DNA of 23,335 nt, taken from contig USIY01000008.1 in NCBI GenBank assembly GCA_900554845.1, positions 1 to 23,335 of the forward strand, in the 5' to 3' direction. A program made the position numbers and the translations under genes. This DNA is from an uncultured Bacteroidales bacterium (GTDB lineage Bacteria > Bacteroidota > Bacteroidia > Bacteroidales > Muribaculaceae). Each line of letters starts with the position of its first letter. The first letter of the stretch is position 1. Below the pieces are notes generated by a model that had not been told where the DNA came from, searched no databases, and worked only from the letters and a program-made list of their open reading frames with translations. Positions 1 to 6,524 of the stretch are shown one piece after another.

Positions 1-55
1 AGAAAGCTCTCCGGCAGATGCCCTCATATTGGTCAAGTAGTTCGAAAATCAGCAT
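1..55 (-). CDS. 5' end of an unidentified leftward gene (partial)
   Basis: On the minus strand an ATG at 55-53 opens a frame that runs to the window edge without a stop, beginning MLIFELLDQYEGICRRAF. Only 18 residues are visible, so no family can be assigned. The main support is a plausible Bacteroidota promoter correctly placed upstream (81-112, minus strand), which would give a leader of about 20 nt. It would be transcribed divergently from the yciO-like gene. With so little sequence, the start codon and even the existence of the gene are uncertain. Confidence 0.35.
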   Translation of the reverse strand, partial: MLIFELLDQYEGICRRAF

Positions 56-80
56 AACTTTATGTGTAGTGGGATACCTA

Positions 81-112
81 TAAAGTTACTGAATTTCAGT
101 GACTTGACCAAA
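81..112 (-). promoter_or_regulatory. Putative promoter of the leftward gene
   Basis: Read on the minus strand, TTTG at 112-109 lies 20 nt from TAACTTTA at 88-81. This resembles the Bacteroidota -33/-7 pair (TTTG, TAnnTTTG), with one mismatch at the last -7 base. It would start transcription near position 74, upstream of the ATG at 55. It is a prediction from sequence only. Confidence 0.4.
83..105. promoter_or_regulatory. Near-perfect palindrome inside promoter (possible operator)
   Basis: The arms 83-93 and 95-105 are an 11-nt inverted repeat (AAGTTACTGAA / TTCAGTGACTT) with one mismatch and a single central base. The palindrome covers the spacer and most of the -7 element of the minus-strand promoter, where a dimeric repressor would typically bind. 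No run of T follows on either strand, so a terminator is less likely. The binding protein is unknown. Confidence 0.35.
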
Positions 113-150
113 TTTTTGGTGTTAAATTTTCATGCTAAACATCATATTTT

Positions 151-185
151 TAACGGATTAAACACTTGGCTCCTCGGAGCCGTTA
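151..185. other. Compact GC-rich hairpin in the divergent intergenic region
   Basis: GGCTCC at 168-173 pairs with GGAGCC at 176-181 around a 2-nt loop. The outer bases TAACGG (151-156) and CCGTTA (180-185) are also complementary and compete with part of that stem. There is no T-tract, so it is not a convincing intrinsic terminator. It lies about 50 nt upstream of the yciO-like promoter. The rest of 113-235 is AT-rich and I see no gene in it. Confidence 0.3.
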
Positions 186-235
186 ACAAACTCTCAAAAA
201 ATAACCGAAGTATTGTATTTTCACGAATCGCTTTA

Positions 236-265
236 TTGTTATTTCATCAGGATTGGTTATTTTTG
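236..265 (+). promoter_or_regulatory. Putative promoter of the yciO-like gene
   Basis: TATTTTTG at 258-265 fits the Bacteroidota -7 consensus TAnnTTTG exactly, and TTG at 236-238 sits 19 nt upstream as the -33 element. The predicted start near 272 gives a 5' leader of about 24 nt before the ATG at 296. No Shine-Dalgarno sequence is seen, which is normal for this phylum. Confidence 0.55.
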
Positions 266-295
266 CAAAATATAAATTGAAAATCTTCTAAAACC

Positions 296-880
296 ATGAA
301 TACAATTAAGATTTGGAATGACAATCCGTCGGACAAACAATTGAAGGACATCGCCGCCATACTCCACAACGGACTGACGGCCATTATCCCTACCGACACT
401 ATGTATGCGTTGGTTTGCGACGCAACCAATATGAAGGCCATTGAGCGAATCTGCAAACTTAAGGGAATAAATCCCGAAAAAACAAATCTTTCAATCCTAT
501 GTTCCGATATCTCCATGGCCTCTGAATACGCCCGTATAGACAACAACGGATTCAGGATTCTTAAAGAGGAGACCCCCGGTCCGATAACTCTTCTGTTCAA
601 AACCGTCTCAAGCCTCCCGCGCGCTTTCAAGAACAGAAAGATCGTGGGAATTCGAATTCCGGACAACAATACGGCCCGAAAAATTGTGGAACATCTCGGC
701 CGACCCTTGCTTTCTACCACTATTCAATACGAAGACGAGGATTATGCGGTTAATCCTGACCTAATTGCGGAAACTTACGACAATAAAATAGATCTGATGG
801 TGGATGCAGGACAAGGTGGCAGCGTACAGTCCAGAATAATAGACTGCACGGGCAACGAACCTGTTATAATCAGAGATTAG
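296..880 (+). CDS. Sua5/YciO/YrdC family protein, YciO-like
   Basis: This is a 194-residue protein of the Sua5/YciO/YrdC fold. The family includes TsaC, which makes threonylcarbamoyl-AMP for the t6A modification of tRNAs. The nucleotide-site signature IPTDT is at 31-35, the lysine-rich segment KLKGINPEKTNLS at 54-66, TPGPITLLF at 93-101, and a C-terminal VQSRIIDCTGNEPVIIRD segment typical of the domain. Where canonical TsaC/Sua5 has the SxxN motif (STSAN), this protein has STTIQ at 140-144. With the flanking GIRIP and NKIDLMVDAG segments this resembles E. coli YciO more than TsaC. Whether it is the cell's t6A enzyme or a YciO paralogue cannot be decided here. It converges with the next gene, with only 10 nt between stops. 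Confidence 0.85.
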   Translation: MNTIKIWNDNPSDKQLKDIAAILHNGLTAIIPTDTMYALVCDATNMKAIERICKLKGINPEKTNLSILCSDISMASEYARIDNNGFRILKEETPGPITLLFKTVSSLPRAFKNRKIVGIRIPDNNTARKIVEHLGRPLLSTTIQYEDEDYAVNPDLIAETYDNKIDLMVDAGQGGSVQSRIIDCTGNEPVIIRD

Positions 881-890
881 AAATGAATGT

Positions 891-1160
891 TTACTGCAGT
901 GAATCCACTATGTACACGCCCATTATGCCCACAACCATCAGCACTGCAAAAACAAACGCCCAGAGATCCAGAAGTTTCGACATATTGGGGATACGTGCCA
1001 TGAATACGGCCATCAAATGAAAGAACGCCATCATGAATGCAAAGAATATTGGTATGTATTCCCACCATTCAGGATTCATGAACGATATCAGCACCAACAC
1101 CACAACCACAAGCAACATGGCGCAGACGGCCAACGGCTTAGATTCTCTCAACTTGCTCAT
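891..1160 (-). CDS. Small three-helix membrane protein, unknown function
   Basis: An 89-residue hydrophobic protein with three predicted membrane segments (about residues 11-28, 34-56 and 64-86) separated by short polar turns. The N-terminus MSKLRESK is positively charged, suggesting a cytoplasmic amino end. The second loop carries ARIPNMSK. I do not recognise a family. The gene converges with the yciO-like gene, and its upstream side holds the first palindromic repeat (1192-1387). No good TAnnTTTG promoter is seen between the repeat and the ATG, so it may be read from within or beyond the repeat. Confidence 0.65.
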   Translation of the reverse strand: MSKLRESKPLAVCAMLLVVVVLVLISFMNPEWWEYIPIFFAFMMAFFHLMAVFMARIPNMSKLLDLWAFVFAVLMVVGIMGVYIVDSLQ

Positions 1161-1191
1161 TTCATTCTATAATAATAGAGGTTGTAACTTT

Positions 1192-1387
1192 AGAGTGTGT
1201 TGAGTTTTAAATCAAATTAAGATTGAGAGGATTTTTTGAGATGATTTCGCAAGTTTATGAGGGAGCAATTGCCACATTGCGACTGAAGAAACTTGGCGAA
1301 ATCAGCCAAAAAAGACCTCAAGATTAATTTGAAGTTTTACTTCTCACACCCTTTATTGTTAAAACGGTTTAAAACTCAACACACTCT
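1192..1387. repeat. Long palindromic repeat element, copy 1 (196 nt)
   Basis: The ends are a perfect 20-nt inverted repeat, AGAGTGTGTTGAGTTTTAAA at 1192-1211 and its complement at 1368-1387. Inside, TCAAATTAA at 1212-1220 pairs with TTAATTTGA at 1324-1332, and T/A-rich arms follow. The core at 1243-1303 folds as a 15-bp stem (1243-1256 with 1289-1303) containing one bulged G at 1296. Within it is an inner hairpin, GCAAT 1265-1269 with ATTGC 1276-1280. About 35 nt of unpaired sequence (1333-1367) lies on the right side only, between the outer and inner arms. It contains no open frame of note. The core matches 19787-19856 without gaps. It could be a non-autonomous mobile palindrome, a structured RNA or a bidirectional transcription stop. 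It fills most of the 242-nt gap between two leftward genes. Confidence 0.85.
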
Positions 1388-1402
1388 TAATTATCCGGAT
1401 CC

Positions 1403-2347
1403 CTATCTGTGTACTTTGAAAGCATAGATATCGCCGTTGTCGGCCAATGCCAAAACAATATAGTATCCCGACGACATGCCGGTAAGGTCGAAATTCATGA
1501 CATTGGTTCCTTTGAATTTCAATTCCCGGGTCATTTCTCCCGACACAGAATATATGCGCATCAATTTCGCCTCTACGGGCAACTGTATCGTATAAGCGCC
1601 CGCGCCATGATATTTCAATATAGGTTTGTCCGGAATCAATATTCTCTCGTAAGCCGCCGCACGTGCCCGGTCTTCCTCATCTATCTGCCGGATGAAATCC
1701 TCATAAAACTGAAAGGGAACCTCCTCTATCTTCTCGTCGGCCAAAACATCGTCGAGATTGTAATCACGGTATTGCTCCGGATGATAAAGATCGAACTCCA
1801 CCGCCGTGGGCATTACAATCCATGAGTTTCGTCGGTCCAGCTCCTCCAGTGACTCTCGCGCTTCATCTGTAAGGCGTCGATATTCCGCTGACCCATATGG
1901 ATTTTCCAGAACGTTCGTGAAATAATCCGGTATATGTTCCCACGCCCATTTTGCCGACTCAGGAATCCTGCTGTCATAACGAATCAGTTCGATTTCTCTT
2001 GCAAAACGTTCAAACTGGTCACGCGCGGCATCCTTTACATCGCCGCGGTCAAACTTCTTGGATCGACTGTAGGCCAATACAGGGTATGCCTTGCTGTCGG
2101 CGGCGATCATCACATAGGCGCCCCGGGGACTGTTGTACACATAGAATGGCGTGAACAACCGATTGGTGGTGAGTTCCCGGCCGTTGTATATCAATTTAGG
2201 CGCAGGCGTCGATTCGCCGTACATGGTGTTGAAAAAAGTCTGCGCCATGCGTGAGGCCATCTTTTGCGACACGGACTCAGCTCGCGTCACCGCAGCACAT
2301 ACAGCAGTGAGGCATATCGCAATTATGATTCTCATTCCCATTCTCAT
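1403..2347 (-). CDS. Exported Spi-domain protein with C-terminal sorting-like tail
   Basis: This is a 314-residue secreted protein. Residues 1-23 form a signal peptide (MRIIIAICLTAVCAAVTRA; translation may start at Met3 or Met5). Residues about 30-105 (FFNTMYG, LIYNGREL, FYVYN, GAYVMIAADSKAYPVLAYS) resemble the propeptide/inhibitor domain of C10 peptidases (Spi, Inhibitor_I69 type), which blocks streptopain-like cysteine proteases. No C10 catalytic Cys/His domain follows. Instead there is a charged, probably helical middle region (110-235). The final ~70 residues (LMRIYSVSGEMTREL, FDLTGMSSGYYIVLA, AFKVHR) look like a Bacteroidota T9SS-type C-terminal sorting domain. It is therefore either a stand-alone inhibitor or a diverged protease remnant displayed outside the cell. 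It is divergent from the phosphofructokinase gene. Confidence 0.75.
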   Translation of the reverse strand: MRMGMRIIIAICLTAVCAAVTRAESVSQKMASRMAQTFFNTMYGESTPAPKLIYNGRELTTNRLFTPFYVYNSPRGAYVMIAADSKAYPVLAYSRSKKFDRGDVKDAARDQFERFAREIELIRYDSRIPESAKWAWEHIPDYFTNVLENPYGSAEYRRLTDEARESLEELDRRNSWIVMPTAVEFDLYHPEQYRDYNLDDVLADEKIEEVPFQFYEDFIRQIDEEDRARAAAYERILIPDKPILKYHGAGAYTIQLPVEAKLMRIYSVSGEMTRELKFKGTNVMNFDLTGMSSGYYIVLALADNGDIYAFKVHR

Positions 2348-2443
2348 ATCTTTATAACGGCGACAAGCAGTGAAATTTTATTAAATTATTGCATTTTCTT
2401 GAATATTTCACCCCGAATTATTAATAATGTGCAAGTTTTTAGT

Positions 2444-2451
2444 TAAATTTG
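2444..2451 (+). promoter_or_regulatory. Putative -7 element of the phosphofructokinase gene
   Basis: TAAATTTG at 2444-2451 matches TAnnTTTG and lies 57 nt before the ATG at 2509. I see no clear TTG at the expected -33 distance, so this is weaker than the other promoters listed. Confidence 0.45.
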
Positions 2452-2508
2452 CAGTCTAAAGACATAGAAATTCACCCCAATACAGAAAAAGGTAAATAAA
2501 ACAGACTC

Positions 2509-4170
2509 ATGAAAAAGAGTGCACTTCAGAGAGTACGAGCTGAATATCAGCCGAAGTTGCCCAATACCCTTAAGGGGGGCGCCGTCAAGCTCAAATTCGG
2601 AGAGCCGACGGAATCCGTAGCCAATCAGGCCGAGATCAAGGAACTTTTCCCCCATACATACGGCTTGCCCGTTGTTGAATTTGAACATGATGACAATCCC
2701 GCGCGTGTCGAAGAGCCTTTCAATGTAGGCATCATTCTGTCGGGAGGCCAGGCCCCCGGCGGACACAACGTGGTGAGCGGTATATTCGACGGCCTCAAGG
2801 CCCTCAACAAAGAGAATCGTCTTTACGGATTCCTGATGGGCCCTGCCGGTTTCATCAATCATCAGTACATGGAGCTGACCGCCGGAATCATCAAGGATTA
2901 CCGTAACACCGGTGGTTTCGACATCATCGGTTCCGGCCGTACAAAGCTGGAGAAGCCCGAACAGTTCGACGCCGGTTTGAAGATTCTGAAAGAACTGGAC
3001 ATCAAGGCCCTGGTAATCATCGGCGGCGACGACTCCAACACAAACGCTGCGGTTCTGGCCGAGTATTACAAGAATATCGGCGCTGACGTCCAGGTGATCG
3101 GTGTGCCCAAGACAATTGACGGAGACCTGAAGAACAAGTGGATCGAAACCAGTTTCGGTTTCGACACCGCCTGCAAGGTCTACAGCGAGGTTATCGGCAA
3201 TATCCAGCGTGACTGCAATTCCGCGAAGAAATATTATCATTTCATCAAGCTCATGGGCCGAAGCGCCAGCCACATCGCTTTGGAATGCGCGCTTGAGACT
3301 CAGCCCAACATCTGTCTGATCTCCGAGGAAATCCAGGCAAAGCGCATGACTCTTGACAATATCGTAAGCTATATATGCTATGTCATCAGCGAGCGTGCCA
3401 AGATGGGATGGAACTTCGGTACTGTCCTTATCCCCGAAGGTCTGATCGAGTTCATTCCTTCAATGAAGGATCTGATTTCTGAGCTGAACGACGTGATCGA
3501 GGCTCATCAGGAGGAACTTTCCGTGTTGGAAGATGTTGAGAAGCTTGAAAAGATCCACAGCTATCTTACTCCGACCAATGCCGAGCTCTACCATAGTCTT
3601 CCCAAGAACATCGCCCTTCAGCTTAGTCTGGACCGCGACAGCCACGGCAACGTGCAGGTGTCGCTCATCGAGACCGAGAACCTGCTGAGCCGCATGGTGG
3701 CCAAGCGTCTGGAGGAGATGGCCGAGAACGGCCAGTACAGCGGGAAGTTCGCAGCCCAGCACCACTTCTTCGGATACGAAGGCCGTTGCGCCGATCCCAC
3801 CAACTTCGACGCCGATTACACCTACAGTCTGGGTTACAACGCCGCAATGCTCATCAACAGCGGTGTCACCGGCTATATGTCGAGCGTACGCAACCTTACC
3901 GAGTCCAGCGACAAGTGGATTGCCGGCGGTATTCCTATCACCATGATGATGAACATGGAGCGCCGCAAGGGCGAGATGAAACCTGTGATCCAGAAAGCTC
4001 TCGTCGACCTGAAAGGACGCCCCTATCTGAAGTTCGCTTCCATGCGTGAGACTCTGGCGCTGAATACGCTCTACCAGTATCCCGGTCCAATCCAGTACTT
4101 CGGTCCCGCGGAGGTTTGCGACCGTCCTTCGATGACTCTCCTGTTGGAACATGGCAAAGAGATTGATTAA
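2509..4170 (+). CDS. pfp: Pyrophosphate-dependent 6-phosphofructokinase (long form)
   Basis: This 553-residue cytoplasmic enzyme interconverts fructose 6-phosphate and fructose 1,6-bisphosphate using pyrophosphate, so the step is reversible. The phosphate-donor loop LSGGQAPGGHN is at 77-87, GGDDSNTNA at 172-180, PKTIDGDLKN with the catalytic Asp at 200-209, and the substrate loop MGRSASH at 249-255. The Asp in GGDD (where ATP enzymes have Gly) and the Lys in PKTIDGD are recognised determinants of PPi rather than ATP use. The length fits the long plant-beta-like/Bacteroidota type rather than the ~320-residue ATP-PFK. The start is supported by the upstream -7 element. The gene ends just before a strong intrinsic terminator. 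Confidence 0.95.
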   Translation: MKKSALQRVRAEYQPKLPNTLKGGAVKLKFGEPTESVANQAEIKELFPHTYGLPVVEFEHDDNPARVEEPFNVGIILSGGQAPGGHNVVSGIFDGLKALNKENRLYGFLMGPAGFINHQYMELTAGIIKDYRNTGGFDIIGSGRTKLEKPEQFDAGLKILKELDIKALVIIGGDDSNTNAAVLAEYYKNIGADVQVIGVPKTIDGDLKNKWIETSFGFDTACKVYSEVIGNIQRDCNSAKKYYHFIKLMGRSASHIALECALETQPNICLISEEIQAKRMTLDNIVSYICYVISERAKMGWNFGTVLIPEGLIEFIPSMKDLISELNDVIEAHQEELSVLEDVEKLEKIHSYLTPTNAELYHSLPKNIALQLSLDRDSHGNVQVSLIETENLLSRMVAKRLEEMAENGQYSGKFAAQHHFFGYEGRCADPTNFDADYTYSLGYNAAMLINSGVTGYMSSVRNLTESSDKWIAGGIPITMMMNMERRKGEMKPVIQKALVDLKGRPYLKFASMRETLALNTLYQYPGPIQYFGPAEVCDRPSMTLLLEHGKEID

Positions 4171-4190
4171 ACAATAAGAATCATCATATA

Positions 4191-4230
4191 AACCCCTCCT
4201 GATTCTTAAGAAATTGGGAGGGGTTTTATT
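4191..4230 (+). terminator. Intrinsic terminator of the phosphofructokinase gene
   Basis: AACCCCTCC at 4191-4199 pairs perfectly with GGAGGGGTT at 4217-4225 across a 17-nt loop. The stem is followed by TTTATT. It starts 20 nt after the stop codon and ends 10 nt before the thioredoxin start, so it separates the two genes. Confidence 0.85.
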
Positions 4231-4240
4231 ATCATCATAT

Positions 4241-4669
4241 ATGCTACAATTCAAATATCCACTCATTCTCTCCCTGTTGCTGCTGGCAACAAGTTGCAGC
4301 ACAGGCGGCACTTCCAAGGGAAAGGCCGATGATTCGCAGACTTCCGGAATCGTTTCTGAAGAGACAGTACCGGAAAATGCCGTTGCAACGAATTCCTCCG
4401 GACTTCCCACGGTCATAGACTTTTCCGCCACATGGTGTCCACCATGCAAAATGATCGCTCCCGCAGTGCACGAACTCGCCGAGAAATCGAAAGATACTGT
4501 AAATTTTGAATTCGTCGACATTGACCAAAATCGAGAAATGGCGGCAAAATATGGAGTAGAGGCGGTGCCCACTTTCGTAATTCTCGATGCAGACGGCAAG
4601 GAAGTGAACCGTATCGTAGGAGCCGACATCGAGGGACTGACCGCGGCAGTCAAAGCAGTAACTGAGTAA
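4241..4669 (+). CDS. Thioredoxin-fold lipoprotein
   Basis: A 142-residue thiol-disulfide oxidoreductase with a lipoprotein signal: a hydrophobic stretch YPLILSLLLLATSC places the lipidated Cys at residue 19. A low-complexity linker (20-55) then leads into a thioredoxin domain with active site WCPPC at 65-69 and the cis-proline in VPTF near 110. The domain would face the periplasm or outer surface, anchored by lipid. I chose the ATG at 4241 because the earlier in-frame ATG at 4214 lies inside the terminator stem-loop and would add residues before the signal. The substrate is unknown. The MFS gene follows after 26 nt. Confidence 0.9.
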   Translation: MLQFKYPLILSLLLLATSCSTGGTSKGKADDSQTSGIVSEETVPENAVATNSSGLPTVIDFSATWCPPCKMIAPAVHELAEKSKDTVNFEFVDIDQNREMAAKYGVEAVPTFVILDADGKEVNRIVGADIEGLTAAVKAVTE

Positions 4670-4695
4670 CTGAATAATCATCAATTAGACATACA

Positions 4696-6414
4696 ATGGC
4701 AACAGACACTATCAAATCCAACAAGCTGGAAACGTTGCGCGACAAATCGTGGGCAAGATGGACCGCCCTCGGTCTGTTGGCGTTCGCGATGTTCTGCAGC
4801 TATATTTTCATGGATATCCTTTCCCCTATCAAGGATCTCCTGCAGTCCACAAGAGGTTGGGACTCCACCGCGTTCGGAACCATGCAAGGTTCGGAGACCT
4901 TCCTTAATGTGTTCATTTTCTTCCTGATTTTTGCCGGAATCATTCTCGACAAGATGGGAGTGCGCTTCACGGCCGTCCTGTCGGGCGCGGTGATGCTTGT
5001 CGGCGCGACAATCAACTGGTATGCCTTGACCGACTCGTTCATCGGCAGCAGTCTTGACGTATGGTTCACCAACCACCTTAATTATATTCCGGGATTTGAT
5101 GAACTCGGCATCTCTCCTTTCTATGAAGGAATGCCCGCGTCGGCCAAGCTGTCGGCCGTTGGTTTCATGATCTTCGGCTGCGGCGTCGAGATGGCAGGTA
5201 TCACGGTAAGCCGTGGTATTGTAAAATGGTTCAAGGGTCGCGAGATGGCGCTTGCGATGGGCTCTGAAATGGCTTTGGCCCGTCTGGGCGTGGCGACCTG
5301 TATGATATTCTCTCCCCTCTTCGCAAATCTTGGCGGCGACATCAGTGTCTCTCGTTCCGTAGCTTTTGGTGTTGTCCTTCTGATGGTGGCCTTGATAATG
5401 TTCATTGTCTACTTCTTCATGGACAAGAAACTTGACGCGCAGACCGGCGAGGCCGAAGAGAAAGACGATCCCTTCAAGATTAGCGATATCGGCAAGATTC
5501 TTTCCAGCTATGTGTTCTGGCTTGTGGCTTTGCTGTGCGTGCTCTACTATTCGGCGATCTTCCCGTTCCAGAAATACGCCGTGAACATGCTGCAATGCAA
5601 TCTTTCCTTCACCGATGTCGCGCCCGACTCTTTCTGGGCTACCGACACTGTGACCGTGATTCAGTATGTGATCATGATTGTCATAGCCCTTGCTTCGTTC
5701 GCAAGCAACTTCCAGAAGAAAAAGAGCATGCGGTACGGACTTCTGGTTACTGCCATAGTGGCTTTGGTGATATATTGCTACATGGGCTTCATGCGCCAGT
5801 CGGCCAGCGCCATATTCGCAGTGTTCCCGCTGCTGGCTGTCGGTATCACCCCTATCCTCGGCAATTATGTGGATTATAAGGGCAAAGCGGCCTCAATGCT
5901 TATAATCGGCTCTCTTCTCCTTATATTCTGTCACCTTACATTCGCCTTTATCCTCCCGATGTTCAAGGACAGCCCCGTGGGTGGCGTAATTGTGGCATAT
6001 CTCACGATTCTGGTTTTGGGTGCATCTTTCTCTCTGGTTCCCGCTTCATTGTGGCCAAGCGTTCCGAAGTTGGTAGACGCCAAGATCATCGGATCCGCTT
6101 ACGCACTTATATTCTGGATCCAGAATATCGGCTTGTGGCTCTTCCCGTTGCTGATCGGAAAGGTTCTTGACAGCACGAATCCTCAGATTGTGGAAGGCCT
6201 TGCAAACGGAACTCTCACGCCCGAACAGGCGGCCGTAAGCTATAACTACACCGTTCCTTTGGTGATGCTGGCATGTCTCGGCGCATTGGCCCTCATTTTC
6301 GGCATTATCCTGAAGAGACTTGACGCCCGCAAGCACTACGGTCTTGAACTTCCCAACGTTCCTCAGGATGTCAAGGAGTCCGTCGAAGGCGAAGTCGTCA
6401 GCGCCGAAGAATAA
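4696..6414 (+). CDS. Major facilitator superfamily transporter
   Basis: This 572-residue inner-membrane protein has about 12 hydrophobic helices. The MFS loop motif is visible between helices 2 and 3 (GIILDKMGVRF). A second conserved loop is SRGIVKWFKGREMALAMG, and the second half has a matching loop GNYVDYKGKAASM. A charged cytoplasmic linker (about 245-265, TGEAEEKDDPF) separates the two halves, and the tail is acidic. The arrangement reminds me of MFSD1-like bacterial transporters, some of which carry dipeptides, but the substrate cannot be read from the sequence. It may be co-transcribed with the thioredoxin gene 26 nt upstream and ends at a bidirectional terminator. Confidence 0.85.
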   Translation: MATDTIKSNKLETLRDKSWARWTALGLLAFAMFCSYIFMDILSPIKDLLQSTRGWDSTAFGTMQGSETFLNVFIFFLIFAGIILDKMGVRFTAVLSGAVMLVGATINWYALTDSFIGSSLDVWFTNHLNYIPGFDELGISPFYEGMPASAKLSAVGFMIFGCGVEMAGITVSRGIVKWFKGREMALAMGSEMALARLGVATCMIFSPLFANLGGDISVSRSVAFGVVLLMVALIMFIVYFFMDKKLDAQTGEAEEKDDPFKISDIGKILSSYVFWLVALLCVLYYSAIFPFQKYAVNMLQCNLSFTDVAPDSFWATDTVTVIQYVIMIVIALASFASNFQKKKSMRYGLLVTAIVALVIYCYMGFMRQSASAIFAVFPLLAVGITPILGNYVDYKGKAASMLIIGSLLLIFCHLTFAFILPMFKDSPVGGVIVAYLTILVLGASFSLVPASLWPSVPKLVDAKIIGSAYALIFWIQNIGLWLFPLLIGKVLDSTNPQIVEGLANGTLTPEQAAVSYNYTVPLVMLACLGALALIFGIILKRLDARKHYGLELPNVPQDVKESVEGEVVSAEE

Positions 6415-6432
6415 CAGGAACCACCTACTTAT

Positions 6433-6464
6433 AAAAAAGTCGCATCATTGGATGCGACTTTTTT
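6433..6464. terminator. Bidirectional intrinsic terminator
   Basis: AGTCGCATC at 6438-6446 and GATGCGACT at 6451-6459 form a perfect 9-bp stem with a 4-nt loop. It is flanked by six A on the left and a T run on the right, which also pair. The hairpin is therefore a terminator in both directions and serves the converging MFS gene (+) and the secreted-protein gene (-). Confidence 0.9.
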
Positions 6465-6524
6465 TATTGAAATTCATTGTGTGAGCTTTTTAAATCTGTG
6501 CGCTGCTTCGGAGGTAAGTCTTGC

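Noticed and set aside
62..280. 72-codon rightward open frame in the left intergenic region
   Set aside because: It overlaps the predicted promoters on both strands and the 168-181 hairpin, has no family resemblance, and lies in AT-rich non-coding-looking sequence.
1192..1387. Insertion sequence or CRISPR interpretation of the palindromic element
   Set aside because: At under 200 nt it has no transposase frame, and there are no regularly spaced direct repeats; target-site duplications at its ends are not evident.
2443..3273. 276-codon leftward frame
   Set aside because: It lies antisense inside the clearly real phosphofructokinase gene, and its sequence shows no domain.
4214..4240. N-terminal extension of the thioredoxin lipoprotein from ATG 4214
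   Set aside because: This ATG is inside the terminator hairpin, and the extension would displace the lipoprotein signal; ATG 4241 gives a standard lipobox at Cys19.
3460..4653. 397-codon leftward frame
   Set aside because: It is antisense to both the phosphofructokinase and thioredoxin genes and runs through the terminator between them; it is a shadow of codon bias.
4681..5595. 304-codon leftward frame rich in His, Arg and Glu
   Set aside because: It is antisense to the MFS transporter; its composition is that expected from the reverse of hydrophobic codons.
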